Positions 53,490 to 64,000 of a stretch of 64,000 nucleotides of DNA are shown here, in pieces. A model generated the notes under the pieces. That model had not been told where the DNA came from. It searched no databases and saw only the letters and a list, made by a program, of their open reading frames with translations. Source of the DNA: Mesaphorura yosii. Lineage: Eukaryota > Arthropoda > Collembola > Poduromorpha > Tullbergiidae. Positions within the stretch are counted from its first letter, which is position 1. Every line of letters starts with the position of its first letter. Made by a program: the position numbers and the translations under genes. The stretch spans positions 124,001-188,000 of the forward strand of contig WIXG01000101.1 of assembly GCA_009869945.1 (NCBI GenBank), given 5' to 3'.

Positions 53490-56400
53490 ATGAGGAAGCA
53501 TGGCAGACACGACTTTGGAGAGGTAGGAATGGAGGGCGGCGGCTTCGACCGGTCACCGCGAAGAGCCAAAGTGGTGCCAACTCAAGTGGGAAGACTCTTC
53601 TATGCATTTGGATTTCTTGGTGCTACCTACCCAATTGCAGTTATCATTTTTTCTGTCATTATTGTGCTACTTTCGTGGTATGTCACAATGCTATAATTTA
53701 ACACATATGAGGAAGATCTCAAAGAAAGTTTGAATAATTTTTTGTTTTCGCACTTCGCAGTTTTCCTTTGTGGAGCATTCCGACTTCCACAAGCGGAAAT
53801 CGTCCAAAGGAATTTATAACCACTTATGAAAACTATGCACCGCCTTCCGCTCTACACGAACGGGGCGTAAGTTGGCCAAGATGGTACAAAGGATCTCAGG
53901 AAGTGTTTGTGCAACAGATACTTGTCAAATCGTTCATCCATCCCTGGACAGCTGATCTTATAATCACCGATACATTCAGAGCGACGTTGGCAGAGTCTTT
54001 TCAAGTTTTGGATGTCATAAGAAATGACTCGTACACCAAAAACGGAAAGTAAGTTTAGACTCCAGTCTGAACTATTTATTCCTCTGTTCTGGCTTTTTTT
54101 CAGTGAATTTACGCTAATCTTCCCCACATTTTGCAATTCTAGATTGTTGGATTTGGAAAAGCACTGTTTTCATGTGGCGGATGTGAAGTCAAAAGCACTG
54201 AAAGGAAAGAATTCTATGCTACCCGAGCACAGCTGCCTGATCGTGTCTCCAGTCAACTTCTGGCACGGAAATTACGAAATGTTTCAAAATGATCCAGACA
54301 TCTTGGGAACAATTTTGAACTACCGAAGTCGTCTGAGAAGACGGAGTGGACTTGCGGAGCTGTTCCTTGGTCTGAATGTGCGGGATACCGGTTTAAAGAG
54401 GAATCCCTTCAAGCCACGACAAAGACTTATCTCGTACTCGGTCACGCTAATTCTTCAGAAACACGATCCAAAGTAAGCCATGGCCAAGAATTTTGACGAA
54501 GGAGAGCAAAGTTTGAATAGTCTTATCTTTTACAGGTTGGTGGAAAGATTAGAGGAGAAATTAAAGTCATTTTATGGGACAAACATTGCATTTTCGGAAG
54601 ATGAAAGCGTCGACAAGAATGAGACAGCCAGAAAATCGGCCACGAAGGACAAAAGGATCGTTCACATTTTCTACCCACCACAACTGAGTCTTCTTCAGTT
54701 GATGCCCTTAATCATCACGTACATCGCCGTGTTTTCGTACCTGTACTTCTCGCTCAAGAAGGTGGAAATGGTCTACTCCAAACTTGGCATGGCTTTTGCT
54801 GCGCTCAGTGCGATTGTCATTTCGTTGTGCATGTCTGTCGGTCTCTGCACGCACTTTGGAGTTGCGTATCAAGTCAACGCACAGTAAGTTCGAATTTCCA
54901 ATTGGAATACCGGTCGTTTAAATAATTTATCATGTAATTTTCTATTTCAGAGCAATTTTTCCGTACGTCGCAGTAATTATTGGGTTAGAAAATCTGCTTG
55001 TGCTGCTGCGTTCCGTCGTTTCCACTGCGCCGCACTTGGACGTCAAGATTCGTGTTGCCCAAGGCCTCAGCAAAGAAGGATGGAGTATCATCAAGAATTT
55101 ATCTGCGGAAGTGACGATCTTGACGATCGGATTCTTCACTTTCATTCCGCAAATTCAAGAATTTTGCATCCTCACCATCGTGGGACTCTTGTCCGACTTC
55201 TTTATTCAAACTTTCTTCTTCTGCACTGTGTTATCAATTGACATCCGACGAAACGAGCTGATAAGAGGTACACAAAACCCAGCGAATGCATTCACGCCGT
55301 TTCGGAAACCAATTCATCCAAGACTGGACCGCATAAAAAGCAACTCCGCATTGGCCAACGGCTCAGCCGGTGGAGGCAAGATCGGAGGTTCACTTCAGAT
55401 CGTCGCGCCATCTCAGTTGAGCCCAATTTTGGTCAAGATTCCGAAAAGACTTAGAGTGCTTTCGTTTTGGGCTAGAACACGTTTCTTCCAAAGAATCTTC
55501 ATCATTTGCATGGTTGGCTGGATTTCTGGCATCATATTCGAGTCGGGAATAATGCACATCAACGTCCAAGACGAAGCGGACGATGTCGTGATACCAAACA
55601 TCGAATTGGACGAAACGTCGGCTCCGAAACAACCGATCATCGTCTCCGTCGCTCAAAACGCGTCAGGACGGTTTGTGAACAAAACTTTCCGCGACGAATT
55701 TCGTGGCACCCAGGAGGTGTCGTTGAATGACAGTGATCCAAAGACCTTGAACAACAAGTTTCTGAACGAACTGCGAGATTGCAACCCAAACACATGGAGG
55801 CGACTTTCCTGGTATCACTGGCAAGTTCTACTTGGCATCTACAACGTCAGCCTTACCGGGAAATATATTTCCATCCTTCCACCGTTATGCGCTACTTTGA
55901 CGATCGACCCGCACCATGCGCTCCTAAGAAGAAATGTTCACGAGCAAGACCAAGCAGCAAAGTTTAATTGGCATAATTTCGAGACTGGATTTGAAACGAT
56001 GGACGGTCCAGGTAAATTTTGTTTTAGGTAGTAATTTTATACAACTATCATTGAACTATTTGTGTCTGCCAACAGATGAGCACGAAAAGAGCAGTCACAG
56101 CCAATCCAACTTCAAAGAAGATGGTTTTTTTTACTCGTTCTCTGCTTTGGACGATCCATATATTCCAACCACTCCAATTGAACTGGCATTGGTTGTGCTT
56201 TTGGCAATTCCGAGCGCAATCTTCATCTCCTACTCTTTAATCGTTGTGTATCGGTGTGTGTGCACCAGAAATTATGCCGAATGGAGATCGAGCTGGGGCT
56301 GGGGCCCCGACAGTGGACACGATTATTACACACAGGTAAACAGTGTACTAGAATTATCTCAAGGGCAAATTAAGACATTATTGGGTTGTTCGTAGGTTGT

Positions 56401-58697
56401 TTTTGAAGCTGTGCCTTTGGTGCTTGATGGTCACAGAGAAGAAGTTGAATGCATGGGTAGTGATGGAAATATAATTTCCAGCGTTTGTCTAGACGGAGTT
56501 TTAAAGATCTGGAACCTCAATAATGGAGACAATATTGTGACGGTAGATAGAAAAAGGTAATTTTGCCAGACAATTCACTTTTCGCTTTCATGGAACCAAA
56601 TTCGTTTTTGTGTTTATGCCGTAGTTATTTTGAAGAGGTTTCTGGTCGAAATGAAAATGATTCGTCAAATTTCTTCCTTGGGTCTGACGCTGATTCTCCA
56701 ATCGACAACTCTCCGCCGAATTCTGTAAACTATGCTGGAGCAGGAGCAGGAGTGGTCACGGAGCGTGCATCAGCGCAAGTACAAGAAATCAGGAGGCATC
56801 GACAGCACACGTACTCCTGGTCCGAGTCCGATCATCTGCTACCTGCTCGGGCGGATGGTGGCAATTCCGGCCCTTCATCAGCAGTCAACACCATTGCTGG
56901 AATTGACCAGCCAGTTCCAGTGCCCAGGCCTTCGCGGTCCAACTTAAGGTCTTGCCAGCCGCAGTCACAAGAAGACGCTCAACCCGAAGGTCGGCCATTG
57001 AGCAGGACACCGGGCGAATCCGGCCAGTCCTCACCGATTCCAATACATCGCTCTCCGCGCCTGCAAAGGCACAGCGTGACAAACACGAGCGCATCTTTCC
57101 AGAAACGGAATTCTGAGATTTCGTTACGATCTGAGTCACAAAACCGCCACAAGACAGTTGTCAGAACAAATTCGAGGCTGGAGAGCTCGTCTGAGATGAT
57201 TTTCGACGATTCTGTCTTGAGTGACATGCCACCTGTTTGGTGTCTTGACTGCTACGAAAATGTTGTCATTCTTGGAACAGGCTCAGGGCGCATCGAATTC
57301 TGGGACGCGTCAACTGGGCATTTGAAGGTAGACACATCGTAAATTTCGCATTCAACATTTCGTAATTTAAATTTAAAATCATCAGTGCACATTTGACGAT
57401 GATAATGGAGTTGGAGTCACACACATAAAAGTCATCGGGAATAAAATTGTGGCGGCCAAAATCAATGGCTCCATCGACTTTCTGCAACTCGAGTCGACGC
57501 CTCCCCGAGACGAAGATCTTCCTTCAACTTACAGTAGATGTAAGGGTTTGATGGCAGTTGTCAGATTCGAGAAGATTCCTAATTAATATGTTGCTTGTTT
57601 TATTAGTTCCAGGTCACTCTTCAGATGGTGACGAAAATACAGCGAACGTGCATGGCTTTGACTCGAACGTTGTTTGCGTGTGGCTCAGCACGCAGAAGGC
57701 TCATCAGCAGCCAATCACTTGTCTTGACTGTGACAGTGCCAACATTGTCACTGGGAGCCAGGACCACTGCGTAAAGGTAAACCGTGAAGGAATCCCTCCC
57801 GCATTACCAACATCGAAGGAACTTCATTGTCTTTGCATTGTGATCGTCCTGTTTCTAGGTTTTTCGCCTGGAAGACCAGCTCCCTTTTCTCTCACTTCAT
57901 GGGCATTATGGACCTATAACTTGCGTTTTCATAGATAAAGTATCGCCGTTAACTTTAGGGTCTGGAAGCCAAGACGGTAAGCAGCAACGTCAGCGCGTTT
58001 TCATGATGTTCGAGATTCTGGTTGTACGTCGTTTGTTTGTTTGTGCAACAGGACTCCTTTGCGTGTGGGATCTCCAAACAGGTAAAACCCGGGCTTGCAA
58101 CTGAACTTGTAGTATTTTCCGCCTCAAACCTGAACTTGTAATTATTCTTTTAGGAATGTGCATGTACTCAATCCAAGCTCACGACGGGCCAATTAGTGCT
58201 TTAACTTATTCAGTTAGTTACATAATCAGTGCTGGTGGAGACGATAAGATTTGCATTTGGGAACGGTTCCAAGGGCATTTACTCAACACCATTCACTTGG
58301 TAAGTGAACTGCTGCTTCTTCTGGATTTTGCTGGATATGGACGGTGGATTTCACCACGCCTTTGTTAAAACTTGCAGGACAACGCGTACTGCTCCAGTTT
58401 GGTGATGTTGACGCATAACCTTCTAATCACAAGCAAGCAGGTAGGATTTAAGTCACGGGCCGGATTCTGAAATTGGCACGATGCCACGGACACGGATTTG
58501 ATTGATTTGTTTTGCAGGGTTCCTTGGTGGTTTGGGACGTCAGGTCCGGAGAGGCGGTGAGAATCGTGCGCCTTGGACATCGAGACAGCACTGTCTTTGT
58601 GCGTCAAATTATGGTCTGTGCGGACGCGATCCTCTGTGACTACGGCTCGCAGCTCCGTCTCGTCCGCTTCCCGTCTGTCATTTCCAAAGTGGATTAG
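53490..58697 (+). CDS. SCAP: SREBP cleavage-activating protein (SCAP)
   Basis: Fifteen exons (53490-53677, 53761-54048, 54143-54472, 54536-54883, 54951-56011, 56076-56335, 56396-56556, 56625-57327, 57386-57539, 57607-57776, 57859-57976, 58052-58081, 58154-58299, 58378-58440, 58518-58697) give about 1399 residues. SCAP is the ER sterol/lipid sensor that escorts SREBP to the Golgi. TM1 (AFGFLGATYPIAVIIFSVII), the luminal loop (VFVQQILVKSFIHPW) and the sterol-sensing domain (~325-480, with YLYFS, NLLVLLRSVV and TVLSIDIRRNEL) match the family. The C-terminal WD repeats start at DGHREEVECM. A ~180-residue Ser/Pro/Arg-rich insert (about 880-1080) splits the first two WD blades. The vertebrate COPII motif MELADL is not conserved after DIRR. 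AATAAA lies at 59066-59071. The start is the first in-frame ATG. Confidence 0.93.
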
Positions 58698-59676
58698 GTT
58701 GTCATTTGGAAGGAAACTACTGGAAGTGTCACCCGCCAGACAGTCTGTGATGGAATTTTAACACGTGCCAATTTGTGCACAACGCGAAAGACAAAAGACA
58801 CGTTAGTACTCACCTCAGGGACACAAACACGGTTGTTTTAGTATCTTTCTTCGCGTAGTGTGGCGTATCACATCGACTTAAAGTTGCTCGTCTGCTAGTA
58901 ACTCGATGCTTTATAAAACCTGGAGATTTGAGTAGACTTGAACGAATTTTATTTTTCAAATTGACAAAAATGGGAGTTGTAATTGCTAAAGTTCCTAAAA
59001 TGTTTTGTACTGTACTGCTTGTAAATTAATAGAGCCTGTTGAAAAAAAATATATTTTTGTAGCAAAATAAAACCATCAAGCTTTAACTTGTACAGCTAAC
59101 TCCTTGCCTTGTCCTCGAAATTCGAAACAAGTTACCTCAATATCGGGTAATGTTTTGACACAACATTGATTATAAGTATTTATGAGAATATGTCACATTC
59201 AGTTATTCAAATAAGGTACATTCATTCCTTCGACACTTCAACAATTCACAATCGATGGTCATCACAGCTCAACCTTTCGTTTTCCCGTTTTTTGTCTTGC
59301 TTTGGACGTCAGAATCCTTTTGCAGCTTGCACTTAGCAATCATTTCGTGCATAAATTGACAGCATACTAAATATAATTATTAACAGTGATTATGTCAACA
59401 TTCTGCCAGCCAACATCGCTTTGGTACAGATACGGAGTCCAAAGTACGAGCAAATGCAAATATTTTGTCTAAGCCTGCTCTACGTGACAACGAGAATACA
59501 AATACGAGCTCACTTCAGGGAAATGTACAAATGGGATTTGACGAGGACGAGACGATGAATGATTAATAAATAGTAGCTAACATTTATTTGCAATACAGCA
59601 CGTAGCACTAAGCTTTCTCCACTCCAGCAGTTCAGCAGTCCAGCATGCATGCGGGGCTCCGTGGCTCTGTGGTCCT
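58698..59676. other. Convergent 3' intergenic region
   Basis: It holds the SCAP 3' UTR with AATAAA at 59066-59071, and the 3' UTR of orcokinin on the minus strand with AATAAA (TTTATT at 59583-59588). No other feature was recognised. Confidence 0.6.
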
Positions 59677-61735
59677 TTACACGGACCGCTTGACGAAGGA
59701 GCCGAAGCCTGTGCGGTCAATTTCATCAAAGTTTCGCTTGTTGAAGCCCAGACCAACTCGATCAATTTCGTCAAAGTTCCTCTTCACAAAGCTCCCAAAG
59801 CCACTTCGATCGATTTCGTCAAAGTTTCGCTTCTGGTTCCCGTAAGCTGCTCCACTGCAAATTAAAAGACGTCATTTTCTAGCTCAGCCTCAGAATTTAG
59901 ACCAAAAGGGACCATCAAAAATTGACCTCAGGCTTCCAAAGGCCTGTAATTATTGTACGTATTTACCTGAGAGAATCAAACTTCTTATGCGGCGCTCCGT
60001 ACGCGTCCAATGCCAGTCGGTTTCTGATGAGCGCTGCAATTTCAATTTCACGTGTTAAGACTTAATTAATTTTCAGAAACTATTGTAGTGTTTATTTCTC
60101 CCCGGAAAGTTGATCCTGCGTCTGCAGAATCTTGAACTTTGAACTTACAATCGAGCTACTTCTCGTGCCGTGCTTGGTTTCATGCTCTTGCCAGTCATCC
60201 ACATTTTTCATACTGGGATTTGGTAGGCTTCCTCAGTCAGAATCGGAAGTATTTACTTGGAAGCACTGAGGCATTTCCGGCGAGCGCAGCGCATGCATGC
60301 AACGATTGGCCTGTTATTCTGATTCACGTGCGGCATTTCTTAATAAAACATGTGCTCAGTGCTAATAAATAAAAGCAAAATCATACAGTAAGCGAAATGA
60401 AGAGTGCAAATTGCAAATTCCATAAGAGTAGCTGAATTATAACTGAATCCTTTATTTGAACAGACATTACAACTACTAACCGCCCACAACAACGTGTACA
60501 CTTTGCACTTTACCACTAAATTACTTTTACTTTACACTGTTCGTGGGCGAAAGCGAAAGCACACGAAATGAGGCAATTATCGCACTTCATGAATGAATCA
60601 CAAGCTTGCCACGGCTCAGCGCTTTCTTCACTTCAAATATTTCGCTGCTTGCACTCAATAAATTGTTAAACTATTTAACACACTGTAAGTTCCATTTCTG
60701 GAAATTCTTTGTAAAGTCTGATGACTCAGCAAAGCACTGATCAATTTCTGACGTAATATTGTAAGGAAGCAATGCGTGGAAGTTTGGCGGACACACGGGC
60801 TTCTGTCTTTTGCTGTCTCTTCCTAAAGTAAACTACAACTAAAGTTCTTGTTTTGTATCAAATATCATATCTTAACGAAGTGCTTTTCATGCAGAGCAGC
60901 ATGGCAGACGTGCAACTAGCTTAGAGTAAAGTTTACTTAGATGAATTTCGTGATTATGGTTCAATTTTTGGTCTCTGAGGCGGCTGCTCTCTTCAGGATG
61001 TTCCCGTGCCCCAACGAGTCGATGGCGCGCTTGCCGGGCCCACTGGTCCCGGAACCGCTGCCCGGTCGCTCTCCCGCCGCTCCTGCCGCGTTCTCCATCA
61101 TCGCGCTCAGATTGTGCAAGAAGTTGATCGCTTCTTCGTTCTCGCCGACCCTCCTGAGAATGTTGCCTCCGCCGAGCGAGTCTAGCCCCGAGCCGCGTTT
61201 CAGTGAGAATTGAGAGCTTGGCTTCTGGAGGGAGCCGAATCGCCACGAGTTTGACTTGGAGTTGCCCCACTCGCCCGCGGAGCCGAGCCCGTTGAGACTC
61301 CGGAGAATGTTGCCTTGCCCCAGGCTGTCGATGGCCCGCCGAAGGATGTTTCCTTGCCCGAGGCTGTCAATCGCCCGTGCTTGTATGTCAGAATACTGCG
61401 ACTGCAGCAATGACGAAGGGTCGAAATAGTAATTTCCCCGATCTGAGCAGCAGCGTCAGCGTGGCCGTGCGGGTGAAAAAGTGTGCAGGTGAACATGCAA
61501 GGGAAAAGTAATCATGCAAAGTATTACGACATGCAACATGAGTTTGGTTCTGTAGTGAATGAGTGATGTCCAATTTGGAGACGTAAACACAAAACTCAAA
61601 CAGACGTGCTGTCGCCAGTCAACCGAGCGAGCTGGACTCTCAAACGTGCATTGACAGAAACACGGAATCCTTCTTACCTGGATTATTCATCATGTTCCAG
61701 TATGCTTCGTCGTTTCTAAGCAGTCCCGATGAAAT
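59677..61735 (-). CDS. orcokinin: Orcokinin precursor, A-type transcript (5' end not found)
   Basis: Exons 61735-61678 (shared), 60033-59967 and 59854-59677 join in phases 1 and 2. The product contains three orcokinin A peptides: [27 protein letters not shown] and [14 protein letters not shown], each bounded by KR sites, preceded by a spacer that ends GAAYGNQKR. Orcokinins are secreted arthropod neuropeptides acting on gut muscle, clock neurons and moulting. The signal-peptide exon must lie upstream on the minus strand, beyond 61735; I could not identify it in this window. The middle peptide is shortened and altered (VGLGFN). AATAAA for this form lies at 59588-59583. Confidence 0.88.
60961..61735 (-). 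CDS. orcokinin: Orcokinin precursor, B-type transcript (alternative terminal exon)
   Basis: The shared exon 61735-61678 can splice instead to 61442-60961, which enters in the same phase 1 and has its own stop. It encodes four B-type peptides: [11 protein letters not shown] twice, [11 protein letters not shown] and [11 protein letters not shown]. They are followed by RR, a single R, RR and KR. Between them are longer spacers with no repeat. Mutually exclusive A and B exons are the known arrangement of insect orcokinin genes, so this gene model is inferred from that and from matching phases. The 5' signal-peptide exon was not found. Confidence 0.85.
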
Positions 61736-63635
61736 CTACGATGAAAGACAGAAAAAGGTGTTGTAAACTAAACGGATATGTGGAAAATTCTAAGCTGTTC
61801 GCAATTGGGGCTTAAATTCAAAAGAACTCTCCAACTTCACGCTAATCGGACGAAATGCCACCGCAAGTAATATATATATATATATTACTTCCTTGCAAGG
61901 CAAATTGACAACTTGAACGTTCGGACAAGTCCCACTGCCCGATTTCTAATGAACGGCCGTCCAGTCGTCCACGGGCATCTTTGATTTTTGCGGCCAGTGT
62001 CCATGAAAGCCCATTACGGAAATATCACACTACAGGCGAAAATGCAACGGCACAGCGACCGCGTGGACGTCTCCGAAATGAAAGCTTTGCTTTGAAGTTC
62101 TTAAGTGAAATCACTTCTGCAATTCGGTTCTAAGTAACCGCCAAGCACTCCGCTGGACACTTGTTTTGTTTTCGTATATAAACGGCAGACGTCTGTTTTG
62201 TGTTTGTTTGCACGTCAGTCTTAATAAATACGGCCAATCCGGCCAGCATTTTTCTAAACTGGCTACACAATAATAAGAGTCGTGGATCTAAAAAATTGGA
62301 ATAATTGGACAATATAGAGTCGGAGCCACGGGCAACGGGCGCTTGTCCTTGTCTTTCGCTTCTGTTCCCCTTTGCTCTTTGCCACAGGCACGAAGCACGA
62401 ATTCTTGTGAGCCGAATTAATAATGAAAGATGCCCGATTATTTACTCATTCCGAGCATGATGCATTGTAGCATTATTTTGTATTGCATTGTATGATGTGG
62501 ACCAGTTCAAAGAAACAGTGGCAGTCGGAGTGACGTGGGACGAAAGCCACAGTCACACGCACACGGATCGAATTCGTGATTGGAATTTTGAAGAATTGAG
62601 AATTCATTCATTATTTCGAGCACCGTCTGCTTGGAGAATTGTTTTCAACTGCTTGCCTGCCTGGAATTGAGTTGCCCATTTCATTTTCATCTTCCTACAC
62701 GCTTCAAAATTAGAGCCAAAGGGATTCTGATCTGCTTTGAGGTCGCTGCTTCCAAGACACTTGCAGATGCGAGAAGATTGCTGCCATGAATATTTAAAAT
62801 TATTCCTTCCAAGATGTGATCGATGCGTCTGAGCTGCGAGCGTTCGCGCTCACATTCGCAGTGGAAGTCAGACTCAATCTCAATCGGAGTGCTCTCCCAA
62901 TTGGATGTGAATAATTAAGTGTTTACTAAATTCTGCGGGGAGCCAAGAAGCAAAGGCAAATTCTTCCCAGGCATAAAAGCCACCTGACAGCTAGCCGAAG
63001 TAAACAAAATCGATCATCATTTAAAATTGTAATCAGCAATTGAGAATTCCCTTGGGACTTTTGCCATTTTTCTGCCATTTCCATTTCCGCATTGATTCCC
63101 AGACTAAATTACTGCCTAAATTGCGGGTTGAATTTAATACTGGTTCATTAGAGTCATTGTGAAATCGATGCGGAGGGTCATCGATGGACTAAAACTGAAT
63201 GGCCAGAATGCTAAATGCCGGTCCAGCCCAGGTCCAGTACGGCACGGTACGGCACGTGTTGGCACTGGTGAACTTTTTTTAATTGTCAACTGCGGCCAAA
63301 TGCCAAATCATTTCGCAGTGAAATGCTAAGCAATATTGGAAAATACCGATCAAAATTCTTGTGGGTAATTAGACTGAATGTTGCTCCTAGCAGCTAAGCT
63401 CTTTCAGCTGCCGCTTAATTTGCAGGTTGGAATTTGAAAATCCGATAAGATAATAAACTAATAAATTGATTCCGAGAATGCTGAAAGCGCGTCGTCGAGT
63501 TTCCTCCAACGTAAGAAAATTAAGTGTTGAGTAGCAGCAATAAGAATTGTATGAATGAATTTGCGCGTGTTAATTACTCAATTTCTAATCCGAGCTTCGA
63601 GTTAATTACTTCGAGCGCGTCAGAATTCTCCAGAA
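61736..63635. other. Intergenic region and upstream orcokinin sequence
   Basis: It probably contains the first intron of the orcokinin gene and perhaps its missing signal-peptide exon, but no candidate with Met and a hydrophobic run could be supported on the minus strand. An AT-rich palindrome lies at 61865-61890. Confidence 0.4.
61865..61890. repeat. AT dinucleotide palindrome
   Basis: A 26-bp perfect palindrome: AAGTAA, an alternating TA core, TTACTT. It is a short TA microsatellite with symmetric flanks that could extrude as a hairpin. No further function is suggested. Confidence 0.7.
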
Positions 63636-63975
63636 ATGTCCAGAGAAACACTGGCTCCCGATGCCACCCCCGACGCAGCAGGCATGAATCCCGATGAAAT
63701 CAAGCAAGAAGATGTGGGTTACAGATAAATTCAGATGATAAGAGACAATTTCCTGCTATGTCGTATTCACTTATTGCAAAGCAATTATTTTGATGACGTT
63801 GACGTTATGTTTGCAGTTGCGTCAGATCCTGAGCCTGAGCCCAGAATGCAACGATCTGAAGAAGAAGTACGACGCCTGCTTCCGCGACTGGTTTGCGACG
63901 AAGTTCCTCGTCGAGAAGCAGTCGGACATGTCGCCATGCACGGAACTCCTGAAGCAGTACTCGGCGTGCGTTAAG
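63636..63975 (+). CDS. TRIAP1: TRIAP1 / Mdm35-like twin CX9C protein, 3' end outside the window
   Basis: Exons 63636-63713 and 63817-63975 (phase 0) encode 79 residues before the reading runs into a donor (GTGAG) near the window end. Two CX9C motifs are visible: CNDLKKKYDAC and CTELLKQYSAC, with FRDWFATKFL between them, the hallmark of TRIAP1/Mdm35. The protein works in the mitochondrial intermembrane space with PRELI/Ups lipid-transfer proteins, moving phosphatidic acid. A 26-residue N-terminal exon rich in Asp/Pro precedes the core; the vertebrate protein starts almost at the core. The rest of the gene lies beyond position 64000. Confidence 0.88.
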
Positions 63976-64000
63976 GTGAGATGAAGGCGACTGTGAACTG

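Noticed and set aside
60887-61270. 127-codon minus-strand frame over the orcokinin B exon
   Set aside because: It is a shifted reading of the exon that in the correct frame encodes four DSLGxGNIL peptides with dibasic sites.
61865-61890. AT palindrome as a replication origin or regulatory cruciform
   Set aside because: It is explained by a short TA microsatellite; nothing nearby supports a function.

Overview
This is animal nuclear DNA with multi-exon genes, GT-AG introns from 58 bp to over 2 kb, and AATAAA poly(A) signals. The orcokinin precursor, with both A-type (NFDEIDR...) and B-type (...DSLGxGNIL) peptides, a calcitonin/DH31-type class B receptor and a glycine-tyrosine-rich secreted protein point to an arthropod. 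F-box/LRR and SINA-like genes plus small four-TM paralogues fit a non-insect hexapod such as a springtail, but that placement is inference. No virus, plasmid, CRISPR or bacterial gene was seen.

Layout. 1-2.7 kb: intergenic, with a small terminal-inverted-repeat element. 2.7-13.4 kb (+): class B GPCR, ten coding exons. 14.6-26.1 kb (-): two tandem K+-dependent Na+/Ca2+ exchangers (SLC24/NCKX). 28.4-28.9 kb (+): a short membrane protein resembling only the TM and tail of mannose-6-phosphate receptors. 29.4-29.7 kb (-): a six-cysteine WAP-like secreted peptide. 30.7-32.9 kb (-): short-form phosphoglycerate dehydrogenase. 34.6-37.6 kb (+): three tandem four-TM genes with identical exon architecture. 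38.2-40.4 kb (+): a VPS9-domain protein fused to a duplicated Gly/Ala-rich module. 40.7-42.1 kb (-): F-box/LRR. 42.5-43.5 kb (-): GYGHGGG-repeat protein. 44.4-45.6 kb (+): SINA-like RING protein. 45.7-46.6 kb (-): TMEM222. 47.8-50.9 kb (+): plexin-domain-containing protein. 53.5-58.7 kb (+): SCAP. 59.7-61.7 kb (-): orcokinin gene with alternative A and B terminal exons. 63.6 kb to window end (+): TRIAP1/Mdm35, cut by the window.

The genes do not form one pathway. Housekeeping genes (PHGDH, TMEM222, SCAP, TRIAP1) are mixed with neuropeptide and hormone signalling genes (class B GPCR, orcokinin) and with families that expand by tandem duplication. The most promising undescribed item is the VPS9 fusion at 38-40 kb. 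Next are the four-TM array, the tail-only receptor and the long N-terminal extension of the GPCR. Exon joins were made by hand from splice consensus, phase and family resemblance; no alignment or search was run. Boundaries may be off by a base or two, and family names rest on recognised motifs.
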